Counted from the stretch's first letter, positions 17,558 to 26,883 are shown. The stretch is DNA of 45,682 nucleotides from Pseudobdellovibrionaceae bacterium (GCA_002722705.1 PBMP01000012.1:1-45682); one strand, 5' to 3'. Numbers and translations are program-made. Notes: a model not told the origin generated them from the sequence alone.

Positions 17558-17644
17558 CCAAAAATAGTATAGTTATGCATTACTTTTATCTATCTCTCTA
17601 TGACTCATCGAGCTATAAATCCAACTATCGAAAGGAAACCAATC

Positions 17645-18946
17645 ATGCATATCAAAAACATTCTATTTTTTTCTTTTATTTGCATTCAGTGTTTAGCTCA
17701 TGAACCAGGCCAAATGGGAACAGATTCCAGCGGTGGAGGCGGGGCTCTTTCTGCATCTATTCGAAAAGCATTTGAACGTGTGCTAACGAGAGTTGAAACT
17801 CAAAAAGAGAAAAACCCTAAAGCTGCACAGACGATTAGAGAAATCCTGGATCATTCTTCATCTCATAAAATTGAATTCGTAGATACCATCCGCCATCCAG
17901 ACGGCATTCCTTTAGAAGAAACTCAACTCAAACATCTGGAAGCATACAGCTGGAATCAAAATGCGATTGAGCAGAAATATCCGCTCACTCAATTTGTTGT
18001 AGATCAAGAAGGCCAACCATGGAAGAACTACGCAGAAGGAATCACTCCAGGAGACCACCACTTTTGTCATGAACTTCTACGTGCAGGCGGGTTTTCTGAA
18101 GATGATAATTATCAAGTTTGCATAGGGCAATTTCATTTGGACTCTCAAATGCAAATAAATCTTAAAACAGAAGAACAACTCTTCAATGAACTCTTTCCAA
18201 AAGAAGGAAAAGAATGGGAAGTGGTCACCGGTTGGACAAACTGTCGCGTATCGATTGATCACGTCAGCCCCTCTCTCAAAGAATTTGTCATGAGAACAGA
18301 AAACCTCCCACTCATTCAGGGTGGGTACTATTGTAATGCTCAAGCAGAAAACCAAGTAAAATGTGAAGCAAGAAAATTGGGAACACCTGACGCTCATCTA
18401 TTCTGTATGAATCCTCAACATAAAAACGCTATTACAGGAAAAAGTGAACTGCGGATTCGTCAAAAAAATAAAATTGATTGGTTTTTTGAGGTAGGAGACG
18501 GGCATTACAGCATCATTGAGGAAGTTCCTTTAGGAACCGTCGATAAAAAACAAGAAATAATCGCAAATTCAGGTGTATGGAGAAAAAAAGGAACTTGTAT
18601 CAATGGCATTTTCTACGGAGTGCTTTCAAATTCAATCACCTGCAAAATTCAATCTCATAATAAAAAAGGTATAAGAGAATTTACAATCGAGCCCCTTTTT
18701 ACGAAGAGTGATCGAAACTTTCGGAATTCATCTTTGAATATCGTTGGAACTAAAAGTCGATGTACAATCAGAAAAAAGCAGTTGGGCGGAAAATCTCACC
18801 TCTTTTGTGAATTTAGAAAAAAAATAAAAAAATATCAGTTTAACCTTTTTCCACCCCCTCTCCACAACCTCGCTTCAGGATGTGAGTTCCTTGGAGAAAA
18901 TCTCAAAACTAAAGAAGAAATTATTTGTGTTGCAAACGAAGAATAA
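17645..18946 (+). CDS. Secreted protein with repeated Cys-containing domains, unknown function
   Basis: 433-aa exported protein I do not recognise. The signal peptide MHIKNILFFSFICIQCLA is followed by a Gly-rich start (DSSGGGGALSAS) and an amphipathic helical region. Many cysteines are spread over the rest in patterns such as FCHELLRAGG, TNCRVS, YYCNAQAENQVKCEAR and GTCINGIFYG, consistent with a disulfide-stabilised envelope protein. I chose the ATG at 17645 because AAAGGAAA lies about 7 nt upstream and the signal peptide begins there; an ATG at 17600 has neither. The gene is divergent from the TIGR02147 regulator and ends at a strong bidirectional terminator. Confidence 0.75.
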   Translation: MHIKNILFFSFICIQCLAHEPGQMGTDSSGGGGALSASIRKAFERVLTRVETQKEKNPKAAQTIREILDHSSSHKIEFVDTIRHPDGIPLEETQLKHLEAYSWNQNAIEQKYPLTQFVVDQEGQPWKNYAEGITPGDHHFCHELLRAGGFSEDDNYQVCIGQFHLDSQMQINLKTEEQLFNELFPKEGKEWEVVTGWTNCRVSIDHVSPSLKEFVMRTENLPLIQGGYYCNAQAENQVKCEARKLGTPDAHLFCMNPQHKNAITGKSELRIRQKNKIDWFFEVGDGHYSIIEEVPLGTVDKKQEIIANSGVWRKKGTCINGIFYGVLSNSITCKIQSHNKKGIREFTIEPLFTKSDRNFRNSSLNIVGTKSRCTIRKKQLGGKSHLFCEFRKKIKKYQFNLFPPPLHNLASGCEFLGENLKTKEEIICVANEE

Positions 18947-18964
18947 CTTCTTAAAAAACTAAAA

Positions 18965-19000
18965 AAAGAGACTCGTAGAATAAAAGCTACGAATCTCTTT
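18965..19000. terminator. Bidirectional intrinsic terminator
   Basis: AAAGAGA-C-TCGTAG and CTACGA-A-TCTCTTT form a 13-bp stem with one mismatch around an 8-nt loop. A-rich sequence lies on the left and T-rich on the right. It sits between two convergent genes (ends 18946 and 19010) and should serve both. Confidence 0.85.
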
Positions 19001-19009
19001 TCTATTTTG

Positions 19010-19828
19010 TTAATCCAGTCTTTTCACTCCAGAAAAACTCAAAAGAAGAGCTTGATTATTCTCTAACTTAATCTGAAAAACAGCTCCAAGATAAAGAGCG
19101 ACATCATGAGTAAAATTACCTTTTGCTTTTTTTCCTACGTGAAGAAAACTTTTCATATCCCATGAATGAAGTTTTAACAGCTTCATCAAATCTTCTCTTT
19201 CCTGAATACATTCTTCACTTTCCAAAGAATCAAACCACCATTCTTTTGAAAAATGATTTCGTTTTTTTAGTAATTCATCTCTAGGAATAAGAGAAAGTCC
19301 AAGTTGATGAGCTGCTATCTCTACTTCTTTTGACTCAAGCACTTTTGACTGTACGAACTGAGTCAGCGTATAGTAATCAAAATCAGATTTTCCACACCCT
19401 TTCACCCAACTCCATATTTTATCAGCTAATATTTGCGCACGTGGGTGGGTCACCAAATTACGAGACCTTTCAGACCGTCGAGTTAATGTACAAGAAATTT
19501 GATTTTTTCCATCTGACCATTCTAAATAAAGATCTGAATCGACCTCTTTACGGGAAGTATATGCGTAATTAAAGTCGCTGTCCCAAGGGGCAATACCAAT
19601 ACTCATTTCAGGCACTAAATCAGGTTTTACTTGCACTGCTATTTGGTAATTTTCGAAATGAACCTTTTTAATGACTTGTTTTCCTGGAAGTACACTTTCT
19701 CTTATTTCACGCTCAGTGACTACAACTCCTCGGTACACCACCTCAGCATGATCTTTACAATACAGCAGATACTCAGAATATCCGTTCATTGAAAACAGAA
19801 GTGCCCCTAAAACCATTAATCCCTTCAT
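19010..19828 (-). CDS. Secreted hypothetical protein
   Basis: 272-aa protein I do not recognise. A signal peptide MKGLMVLGALLFSMNGYS precedes a beta-rich region (about 20-110) and a more helical part with four further cysteines (CKD, ISCTL, GCGKS, EECIQE). GGAG lies 7 nt before the ATG and supports the start. It shares the bidirectional terminator with the convergent secreted-protein gene and has a 285-nt upstream region containing AGTGG-AAA-CCACT, a small hairpin at about 19881-19893. Confidence 0.7.
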   Translation of the reverse strand: MKGLMVLGALLFSMNGYSEYLLYCKDHAEVVYRGVVVTEREIRESVLPGKQVIKKVHFENYQIAVQVKPDLVPEMSIGIAPWDSDFNYAYTSRKEVDSDLYLEWSDGKNQISCTLTRRSERSRNLVTHPRAQILADKIWSWVKGCGKSDFDYYTLTQFVQSKVLESKEVEIAAHQLGLSLIPRDELLKKRNHFSKEWWFDSLESEECIQEREDLMKLLKLHSWDMKSFLHVGKKAKGNFTHDVALYLGAVFQIKLENNQALLLSFSGVKRLD

Positions 19829-20113
19829 CTATTCACTCCTCGCGTTAAACTTGTGAATCGATGTGCCATAGGTCATTTTTAGTGGAAACCACTGAGACAA
19901 AAAGACTAAAACAGTCCTTTTATTGCAATTTCAGAGTAAAATAATGCTATTTGTCTAAATATCTGATCTGTAAGAAAAAAAAGAAAATACTATTTTTATC
20001 TTCTCTTTTTATTTTTTTTTTACAAAAAACCAATTTCATAGCTGCACCGAATAAAAAAGCTATTCATAATGGCACTTTTACGTTAGTCGTTATTTAAATA
20101 GGAGAGTTAAACG

Positions 20114-21454
20114 ATGCCAAAACGTGCACAATGGGGAAGTCGCCTCGCATTTATATTAGTTGCAGCTGGATCAGCAATTGGCCTAGGAAACATTTGGAAG
20201 TTCCCATATGTCACTGGTCAAAATGGAGGGGGAGCCTTTGTTCTTGTTTATCTCGCCTGTGTTGCCGTAGTTGGGCTTCCGATTATGATTGCTGAGCTTT
20301 ATATTGGACAGCAAAGTCAAAAAAATACAATTGATGCTTTTGAAGCTCTTGATAAAAAAGGAACTCCATGGAGAGTTGTCGGTTTTATAGGACTAATCAG
20401 TGCCTTTTTAATTTTCTCCTTTTATAGTGTCGTCGGTGGATGGGTCTTTGACTTCGTCTTCAAAGCGGCAACCAACCAATTCTCTAGTAACTCAGAAACA
20501 GAAATTAAAGGAATGCTCGGTGCCCTTTTTAGTGCCCCTGGAACTCAGATTTTCTGGCATGGAATGTTTACTTTGGTAACAGGAACGGTCGTTATTGGCG
20601 GAATTCAAAATGGTATTGAAAAAGCCAATAAAATCCTCATGCCCGCTTTGTTAGGAATTCTTGGATTTATGTTGATCCACTCGATGTTTTCCTCAGGTTT
20701 TGGCCAAGCAATGTCATTTCTTTTCTCTCCTGATTTCTCTAAACTCTCTGGAGAGGCTATTTTAGAAGCAGCTGGACAGGCTTTCTTTAGCTTAAGTCTA
20801 GGTATGGGAACTATGATTACCTATGGAAGCTACCTCTCAAAAGAAGAAAAACTTCCAAGAACCGCAATATCAGTCGCCTTTATGGATACAATGATGGCCA
20901 TTGTTGCAGGGATCGTTATCTTTTCAATCGTCTTCTCTCATGGACTTGAACCTGCTGCAGGGCCCTCTCTGATGTTCCGAACCATGCCTGTCCTCTTTTC
21001 AAAAATGCCTGGAGGCATGGGACTAGCCATTGCTTTTTTCCTTCTCGTTGCATTTGCTGCACTGACCTCTTCGGTTTCTCTGATCGAAGTCGTCATCACT
21101 TATTTTGAAGAAAAATCAGGTCTTTCAAGGAAAAAAGTTACAGTTGCTTCATGCAGTCTTACTTTTTTAGTAGGAATTCTCTCTGCACTATCAACAAATA
21201 TTTTAAGTGACTTTAAAATCCTTGGTTACACGTTTTTTGATCTTTTTGATAAATTGACATCAAATATTTTTCTTCCTTTAGGTGGACTTATTATTTCTCT
21301 CTTTTTCGGATGGAAACTAGGAAGACCTGCAATTGATGCTATTTTAGGAGATGCCCCGGCGCCTATGAAGTCTGGACTCCTTTGGATTACTCGAGTCCTT
21401 GCTCCAATCACTGTAGGAATCATACTTATTAAAGGATGGCCATTTTCCTTTTAA
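20114..21454 (+). CDS. Neurotransmitter:sodium-symporter (SNF/LeuT) family transporter
   Basis: 446-aa inner-membrane sodium-coupled amino-acid-type transporter. The N-terminal signature AGSAIGLGNIWKFPYVTGQNGGGAF forms the sodium and substrate site of transmembrane helix 1, followed by VGLPIMIAELYIGQ and, in the middle, SLSLGMGTMITYGSYL. I count about 11-12 hydrophobic segments, usual for bacterial members. GGAGAG lies 7 nt before the ATG. The gene stands alone and its stop codon overlaps that of convergent uvrC by 4 nt. The substrate cannot be inferred from sequence. Confidence 0.95.
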   Translation: MPKRAQWGSRLAFILVAAGSAIGLGNIWKFPYVTGQNGGGAFVLVYLACVAVVGLPIMIAELYIGQQSQKNTIDAFEALDKKGTPWRVVGFIGLISAFLIFSFYSVVGGWVFDFVFKAATNQFSSNSETEIKGMLGALFSAPGTQIFWHGMFTLVTGTVVIGGIQNGIEKANKILMPALLGILGFMLIHSMFSSGFGQAMSFLFSPDFSKLSGEAILEAAGQAFFSLSLGMGTMITYGSYLSKEEKLPRTAISVAFMDTMMAIVAGIVIFSIVFSHGLEPAAGPSLMFRTMPVLFSKMPGGMGLAIAFFLLVAFAALTSSVSLIEVVITYFEEKSGLSRKKVTVASCSLTFLVGILSALSTNILSDFKILGYTFFDLFDKLTSNIFLPLGGLIISLFFGWKLGRPAIDAILGDAPAPMKSGLLWITRVLAPITVGIILIKGWPFSF

Positions 21455-23235
21455 GACTTTTTAATTCGTTTTCGATCACGAACAGATCGATGATATTGTA
21501 TTGCAAATCGGTGAGCCTCATCTCTGAGGTGAGTAAGGAGACGAAACGCCTTGGTGTTTTCTCGTAAAACTACCGGATTTACACGATTAGGAATAAAAAC
21601 TCTTTCTTGAGAAGATTTCACCTCTTTCTTCTGAAAGTTTTTTTCTGTGCGCGCTTTTGCAAGACCTACCACTTCAACGTCAGCAATATTAAGCTCATCT
21701 AGAATTGCAACGGCTTGAGAAAGCTGCCCTTTTCCTCCATCAACAACGACTAACTCAGGATAATCATCTTCAACTCTTAAAAACCGTCTTTCTAAAACTT
21801 CTTTCATCATTGCAAAATCATTGGAACCTTCTACTGTTTTGATTTTATATCGACGATAAAGATCTTTTTGAGGGTTTCCATCAACAAAAACCACACGAGA
21901 AGCAACAGCATCTTCACCTGAGATGTTAGAAATGTCATAGCATTCAATTCTTTGAGGAATTCGACTTAAATGAAGCTTTTTCATCACTTCTTCAACCGCC
22001 CCCATTCCATGTCCTGTTGTTCGCTTTGCCTTCGCTTCCATGGCATGATCCGCATTGGCTTGAGCAGCACGTAGAAGCTGGTCATCACGATCTCCATCTG
22101 CTTGAATTAATCGAATCCCAAGAGCTCTTTCATAGACATCCACATCCTTGGGTAAATCCGGTAACAAAATCTCTTGAGGAGCGACAGGCCCTCCAATTCC
22201 AAAAGGGTGGTCGTCTGGATTCTGAGAATCAAAATAATATTGAGACAAAAAGTCCTCAATCAATTCAGAAGAACTGCCTTGAGGGTCAATATTATAAAAA
22301 TCAAAATGACGAACAGAAAGAAGTTTTCCTGAACGTACAATTAATAAAGTTGCATGTGCATGAGTCTCTCTTCTTGAAATCCCTAAAACATCTCGATGTC
22401 GATCCATTCCAGCTTCAAGAACAGACTGCACCTCAGTAACCATTTGAATATTTTGAATTTGATCTCGAAACTCAGCTGCTTTTTCATATTCCATCGCTTC
22501 AGAAGCTTGATTCATTTGAATTTCTAAAGATTGAATAAGCTCATCACCCTTTCCCTCTAAAACATCAATCGCTTTTTGTAAGGTTTCTGAATAAACTTCA
22601 GGTTGATCTTTCATTGGGTTCACACAAGGAGCTGAACATTTATCCATTTGAGCCAATAAACAAGGACGAGACCGATGCCTAAATGTATTCTCAGAACAGT
22701 CCCTCAAACGAAAGGTTTCGTTTAGTAAATGAAGAACCTGACGAGCAGAACCCGCAGAAGGAAAAGGCCCAAAATACTGAGCTCCATCTTTCCTGACTTT
22801 TCGAGTCCACTCTAACCGAGGAAAAGCATCCTTCAGCTGAATTCGAATATAAGGGTACGCTTTATCGTCTTTTAGTCGAACATTAAACTTGGGTTTATAC
22901 TTTTTAATCAGCGTATTCTCTAAAATAAAAGCTTCACTCTCTGTTTCCGTGATTATCACCTCAAAATGATGTACAGTGTGAACAAGCCATTCCGTTCGAA
23001 CAGAGTCGTGTTTCTTTTTCTGAAAATAAGAAGAAACTCGGTTTTTAAGATGTTTGGCTTTTCCGACGTAAAGGACTCGATCTGAATCGTCTTTCATTAA
23101 GTAAACCCCAGGAGCCGATGTAAGTTCCCTGGACCTTGAAAGAAGTTCAGCCCGAGAAACGACTGGGCCTGACGGTGAGTCTTCTGAGTTTGATTGTGGA
23201 GCAGATTCGGAATCCTGAGTCATAAAAATATTCAT
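21451..23235 (-). CDS. uvrC: Excinuclease ABC subunit C (UvrC), lacking the C-terminal HhH domain
   Basis: Nuclease of nucleotide-excision repair that makes both incisions. It has the GIY-YIG domain (GVYLMKDDSDRVLYVGKAKHL), the Cys pair and CSAPCV region, a UVR segment (QMNQASEAMEYEKAAEFRDQIQ) that binds UvrB, and the RNase H-like half with IECYDISNISGEDAVAS, VVVDGGKGQLSQA and LRDEAHRFAIQYHR. It stops 10 residues after that point, so the helix-hairpin-helix DNA-binding domain of typical UvrC is missing. I use the ATG at 23235 (AGG 4-5 nt upstream). Only 34 nt separate it from the divergent gene. Confidence 0.93.
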   Translation of the reverse strand: MNIFMTQDSESAPQSNSEDSPSGPVVSRAELLSRSRELTSAPGVYLMKDDSDRVLYVGKAKHLKNRVSSYFQKKKHDSVRTEWLVHTVHHFEVIITETESEAFILENTLIKKYKPKFNVRLKDDKAYPYIRIQLKDAFPRLEWTRKVRKDGAQYFGPFPSAGSARQVLHLLNETFRLRDCSENTFRHRSRPCLLAQMDKCSAPCVNPMKDQPEVYSETLQKAIDVLEGKGDELIQSLEIQMNQASEAMEYEKAAEFRDQIQNIQMVTEVQSVLEAGMDRHRDVLGISRRETHAHATLLIVRSGKLLSVRHFDFYNIDPQGSSSELIEDFLSQYYFDSQNPDDHPFGIGGPVAPQEILLPDLPKDVDVYERALGIRLIQADGDRDDQLLRAAQANADHAMEAKAKRTTGHGMGAVEEVMKKLHLSRIPQRIECYDISNISGEDAVASRVVFVDGNPQKDLYRRYKIKTVEGSNDFAMMKEVLERRFLRVEDDYPELVVVDGGKGQLSQAVAILDELNIADVEVVGLAKARTEKNFQKKEVKSSQERVFIPNRVNPVVLRENTKAFRLLTHLRDEAHRFAIQYHRSVRDRKRIKKS

Positions 23236-23269
23236 ATACCTAAGGACCATAAGCGTAAAGGAGCTTTCC

Positions 23270-23692
23270 ATGACGAAAACAGGATCAGAAGTACTCTCAT
23301 ACTGCACCAGCTGCAGAATGGATTTGGCTCATACTATTGTAGCAATGGTGGGTGACAAAATTGCCCGAGTGGAATGCCGAACCTGTAAAAAACCACATGC
23401 CTACAAAGCTCCCAAGGGAATTGATACTCCAGTAGCAAAACCTAAAAAAAGCTCATCAAAAACTCAATCTCGATCTGCAAAGGTCTCCATTGAAGACCAG
23501 TGGCACGAACTCATGCTCACTCATAAAAACTCTCCTCTTCAAAAATACGGGATCAGACAAACATTCTCTGCTGGAGACCGACTGAAACATGTAAAATTTG
23601 GAGATGGGGTAGTCACTAAAACCATTCATCCAGACAAAATTGAAGTGGTTTTTCAAAACGACTTAAAGGTACTCATCCATGCCAGAGATTAA
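23270..23692 (+). CDS. Zinc-ribbon protein with UvrD/PcrA Tudor-like C-terminal domain
   Basis: 140-aa cytoplasmic protein. An N-terminal zinc ribbon has two CxxC pairs (C12/C15, C36/C39). A Lys/Ser linker (about 45-72) leads to a C-terminal segment FSAGDRLKHVKFGDGVVTKTI...IEVVF, which matches the pattern of the small Tudor-like domain at the end of UvrD/PcrA helicases that contacts RNA polymerase. AAGGAG lies 6 nt before the ATG. It is divergent from uvrC, so a link to transcription-coupled repair is tempting but only inferred. Its last 14 nt overlap the following lipoprotein gene. Confidence 0.75.
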   Translation: MTKTGSEVLSYCTSCRMDLAHTIVAMVGDKIARVECRTCKKPHAYKAPKGIDTPVAKPKKSSSKTQSRSAKVSIEDQWHELMLTHKNSPLQKYGIRQTFSAGDRLKHVKFGDGVVTKTIHPDKIEVVFQNDLKVLIHARD

Positions 23693-24299
23693 AAAAGCGA
23701 GTCTGATCTTTGTCTCTCTCTTAGGACTTCATTGCAGTTCTTCTACAAAAAAAATTGAACTTTCTGAATTTTCCGGAAAATCCGTTGCTTTAGTTGAAAT
23801 GAAAGGAACTCCTACAGCTCAACGAATTACAGAAGTTGCACTCATCAACCAGCTCGTTCACCATGGAAGCTTTAAATTGATTCCAAAAAAAAGAATTGAG
23901 CAACTGAAGTCACAATATGACACTGATTCGACTCAACTGGTGTCCATTGCAAAAAAAGCAAATGCGGATTATGCACTTTGGATCGATATACAACAATTTA
24001 AAGCTGAGGATGAAAAAACAAAAGTTTTCAAAAAAACGATCGATGAAGACCTCCTTGCAGAAACTGGATCTGGAGTCACTGAAAAGGTAGTCCCTTTAAT
24101 CACGAGAGAAGGAGTCTATTCTGCATCGGTGCGATTTATGAATCTTCAAACAGAAAAGACCTCTACAGGAGAAGTCTTTTCTGAAAAAAAAGAAATTCAT
24201 GAAGAAATTAAATCAGCAATTCACCTCACCCCAAAGCTAAGATTTTTAGAAATGCTTGCCGAAGATGCCTTTCAAAAGTTCTTTAAAGAACACCTTTAA
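23679..24299 (+). CDS. Putative lipoprotein, CsgG/curli-assembly-like
   Basis: 206-aa protein with a lipoprotein signal MPEIKKASLIFVSLLGLHC (Cys19). A fold like the CsgG core follows: GKSVALVEMKGTPTAQRITEVALINQLV, SFKLIPKKRIEQLKSQ, and AKKANADYALWIDIQQF. CsgG-type proteins build outer-membrane channels or act as periplasmic nucleotide-binding-like folds, but this copy is too short to claim a secretion channel. It overlaps the zinc-ribbon gene by 14 nt, implying translational coupling, and its stop lies 4 nt from the convergent SGNH gene. Confidence 0.65.
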   Translation: MPEIKKASLIFVSLLGLHCSSSTKKIELSEFSGKSVALVEMKGTPTAQRITEVALINQLVHHGSFKLIPKKRIEQLKSQYDTDSTQLVSIAKKANADYALWIDIQQFKAEDEKTKVFKKTIDEDLLAETGSGVTEKVVPLITREGVYSASVRFMNLQTEKTSTGEVFSEKKEIHEEIKSAIHLTPKLRFLEMLAEDAFQKFFKEHL

Positions 24300-24303
24300 A
24301 TGG

Positions 24304-25095
24304 TTACTCTTTTGGAGAAAAAGACAAAGGTTCACCTAAAATCAATCGGGGTTCTTCTTCATTTGTCTCCACTAAAGAAGGTTGTTCTACTGAAGGCTCT
24401 AATGGATCAATTGCAAGCTCTGACTCAATCCAATCAAAGGCAGCCTCTGCCCATCTTCGTGCCGCAGCTTTTCCGACCGGCCCAAGAAAATCAAGATGTC
24501 CCCCATCTCCTTTTCTTCCAGCCTCTTCAGAAAGTTTTTCGTAGTCCAATATAAAGCGACTATCAAAAAAAGCGCATTGATCTTTCAACACCGGAACCAA
24601 AACCTTCTCATGAAGATGCTTCATTTTATCCTTAGGTTTGTTTCTCCCGTCTGGAGGTCCAATCCAAAAGCACCTCGTATGAGGTTTTTTTAATCCAACC
24701 TTTAAAAAAGCTTCAATTGATCGTTTTGCTGACCGAGTTCGATTCATAATACCTGGAACCATGTTTGCTCCCAAAGCGACAATCAAAATATCTGGATTAA
24801 GTTGCTGTAACTCTGTTTCAAGAAGAGGAGTTTCCCCTTCATTTTTTAGGCTTTTTCGTCCATTCACGGCATGAATTCGTAAACCACAATGAGTAGTTCT
24901 TCCTGTTAAAAAAGCACGTGGCCCCACACCACAACTTCCAATCATTTTTACTTTGGCATGTTCTCGATCTCGCAACAACGAATCCAAATGCTTCCCAAAA
25001 GTTTGAGCAGTATGAGAATCTCCGAGAAACAAGATGGACTCTGCATAAACAACAGAAGACACCAGACTTACCACCCAAAATAGAATTACTTTCAT
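24304..25095 (-). CDS. Secreted SGNH/GDSL-type hydrolase
   Basis: 263-aa exported hydrolase. The signal peptide MKVILFWVVSLVSSVVYA leads directly into block I, ILFLGDSHTAQTFG (Ser27 nucleophile). ILIVALGANMV supplies block III and GDGGHLDFLG the C-terminal Asp-x-x-His-like pair. Such enzymes deacylate or de-esterify polysaccharides, lipids or peptidoglycan in the periplasm. The Pro/Glu-rich tail is probably unstructured. The ATG at 25095 has AAGGGG 6-7 nt upstream and starts the signal peptide; an upstream start would add 12 residues. Confidence 0.82.
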   Translation of the reverse strand: MKVILFWVVSLVSSVVYAESILFLGDSHTAQTFGKHLDSLLRDREHAKVKMIGSCGVGPRAFLTGRTTHCGLRIHAVNGRKSLKNEGETPLLETELQQLNPDILIVALGANMVPGIMNRTRSAKRSIEAFLKVGLKKPHTRCFWIGPPDGRNKPKDKMKHLHEKVLVPVLKDQCAFFDSRFILDYEKLSEEAGRKGDGGHLDFLGPVGKAAARRWAEAAFDWIESELAIDPLEPSVEQPSLVETNEEEPRLILGEPLSFSPKE

Positions 25096-25241
25096 TGCAC
25101 ACCCCTTTGAAAAGAGGTTGAAACAAGGCACAAAATTTCTGACAATGCGCTTTTAACGCACATCAAATAAAAACGCATAACTAGTTGATTTTAATGAATT
25201 TAATACAGAAACGATTTAGGATGCAAGGCGTAAATACGTCA

Positions 25242-25553
25242 TCAATGAGACGCAGGCAGTCTTTGAGAGTCCGCTCTTTTTTTCTCAATCTTACGCTTCA
25301 TTGAATCCATTTGTTTTACAATCGAACGGACTCCATGTTGGGCCACCCGATATTCATCTTCTCTTGCTGGATTATCTCGATACAGTAGAACTTGTCTTTG
25401 ATACTCTTTTAACTCTCGAGAAAGAACCACAGACTCGGTCTCCATTTCGGACAAGGTCATCTCTGCATCTTTTGCCCAACCAATTTCATGGGCGATCAGT
25501 AGTCCCCCTGAAATCAAAGAAATAAATGTCAAAAGAGTCCAAATCTTTTTCAT
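25242..25553 (-). CDS. Small membrane-anchored coiled-coil protein
   Basis: 103-aa protein I do not recognise. One N-terminal hydrophobic helix (MKKIWTLLTFISLISGGLLIAHEIG) is followed by a charged helical stretch (about 30-95, with ELKEYQRQVLLYRD and SIVKQMDSMKRKIEKKRAD) of coiled-coil character. It may be a bitopic inner-membrane protein facing the periplasm. The 73-nt gap to thrC contains TTTAGT-CGAAAA-ACTAAA, a 6-bp hairpin. Confidence 0.55.
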   Translation of the reverse strand: MKKIWTLLTFISLISGGLLIAHEIGWAKDAEMTLSEMETESVVLSRELKEYQRQVLLYRDNPAREDEYRVAQHGVRSIVKQMDSMKRKIEKKRADSQRLPASH

Positions 25554-25626
25554 ACCGTCTTTTCGGTCGTTTAGTCGAAAAACTAAAGAAATGCGCTCAG
25601 ACTAAAAACATTAAAAAAACAAAAAC

Positions 25627-26883
25627 TTACAATGGAACTTTCTTTAGAATTTCAGACAGTTTTGCAGAAATAACAACAATCGAATTATCTTTTCTTCCTT
25701 CAAAAAGACTCTTTTTAGGGTAATCCTCTGCTTTTGGGACAACCGTTTTAAACTTCCCAGGATGAGCAGTAGCAACTACGATAGTTGGATGAGAAATGGT
25801 TTGAGCGGCATCCCATGCACACGCCGTATGAGGACAAACCCACTCCCCTGTTAATTGGTGAACTTCAGAAATCGTTTTTTGAATTCGTTCATCACTTGAT
25901 TGAAAAACATCATGACTCTGAAACAAAAGGTCAATTGGACGAAATAAATCAATAAGCCGTTCAAAATTACTTGGAGCTCCCACATCCATGGCACTTGCAA
26001 GTGTCGATACAGAATTTTTTGGCTCCCAGTTTTTTGTTTTAAAATATTGTTTCAAAGGTGAACTTTGATTAGTCGCAAAAGTTACTTTAGCTATCGGAAA
26101 TCCCATTTGTTTTGCCCATAATGCTGAAAGTCCATTCCCTAAATTTCCGGTAGGAATTACAAAATGAGCAAACTTTTGATATTTACGAATATTCCACAGT
26201 GAGGCGGCTGAAAACACACACATCTGGGCTAAAAGTCGTCCGACATTCACACTATTAGAAGTCGTTATTTTTTCAGGATAAGTACTCATTGCTTCTTTTA
26301 AAATTCTTTGACAATCATCAAAATCTCCAGCGACTTCAATAGATAGAATCGGTTTTTTCCAACCCACAAGTTGTTCTCTTTGTGCATCAGAAACTTTTCC
26401 TTCAGGAAAAAGGATCACCACAGGAATTTGAGTTTCACTAAAAGCACTCGCCACTGCTCCTCCAGTATCTCCAGATGTAGCTACCCATACTGAACGTTCT
26501 TGAGCATTCTCTAAACGAGAGAGACATTGTGCTAAAAACCGTGCTCCCGTGTCTTTAAATGCGGCCGTGGGACCATGAAACCATTCCAATACGGATATTT
26601 TTGGAGTTTTTTGCAACAACGGAATACTAAAGTTAAAAGCATATTTACAAATATTATGTAGCTCAGGCTCTAATGAAGAATGAATAAAAAACGGTCGGAG
26701 TATTTTCTCAGCAATTTCATGAACGGTATGAATTCCCTCAAACGAATCCCACTCATAGAATGGAAAAACCTCGGGAACATACAATCCCCCATCAGGTGCA
26801 AGTCCACTTAAAAAAGCTTGCTCAAGTGTAACTAAAGGAGACTTTCCACGTGTACTTCTCCACAAGATGGCTTTATTCTTCAT
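25627..26883 (-). CDS. thrC: Threonine synthase
   Basis: Pyridoxal-phosphate enzyme converting O-phosphohomoserine to threonine. The 418-aa sequence begins with the family pattern WRSTRGKSPLVTLEQAFLSGLAPDGGLYVPE and carries the PLP lysine in FHGPTAAFKDTGARFLAQ (Lys110), then VATSGDTGGAVASAF and IPTGNLGNGLSALWAKQMG. Its start overlaps the end of thrB by 11 nt, so the last two steps of threonine synthesis are translationally coupled. Confidence 0.96.
   Translation of the reverse strand: MKNKAILWRSTRGKSPLVTLEQAFLSGLAPDGGLYVPEVFPFYEWDSFEGIHTVHEIAEKILRPFFIHSSLEPELHNICKYAFNFSIPLLQKTPKISVLEWFHGPTAAFKDTGARFLAQCLSRLENAQERSVWVATSGDTGGAVASAFSETQIPVVILFPEGKVSDAQREQLVGWKKPILSIEVAGDFDDCQRILKEAMSTYPEKITTSNSVNVGRLLAQMCVFSAASLWNIRKYQKFAHFVIPTGNLGNGLSALWAKQMGFPIAKVTFATNQSSPLKQYFKTKNWEPKNSVSTLASAMDVGAPSNFERLIDLFRPIDLLFQSHDVFQSSDERIQKTISEVHQLTGEWVCPHTACAWDAAQTISHPTIVVATAHPGKFKTVVPKAEDYPKKSLFEGRKDNSIVVISAKLSEILKKVPL

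Noticed and set aside
19829..20113. Promoter for the sodium-symporter gene in the AT-rich upstream region
   Set aside because: Several TTTACA-like and TATAAT-like hexamers occur but none with a good 16-18 nt spacing; only weak hairpins (AGTGG-AAA-CCACT; ATAGCT/AGCTAT) are seen.
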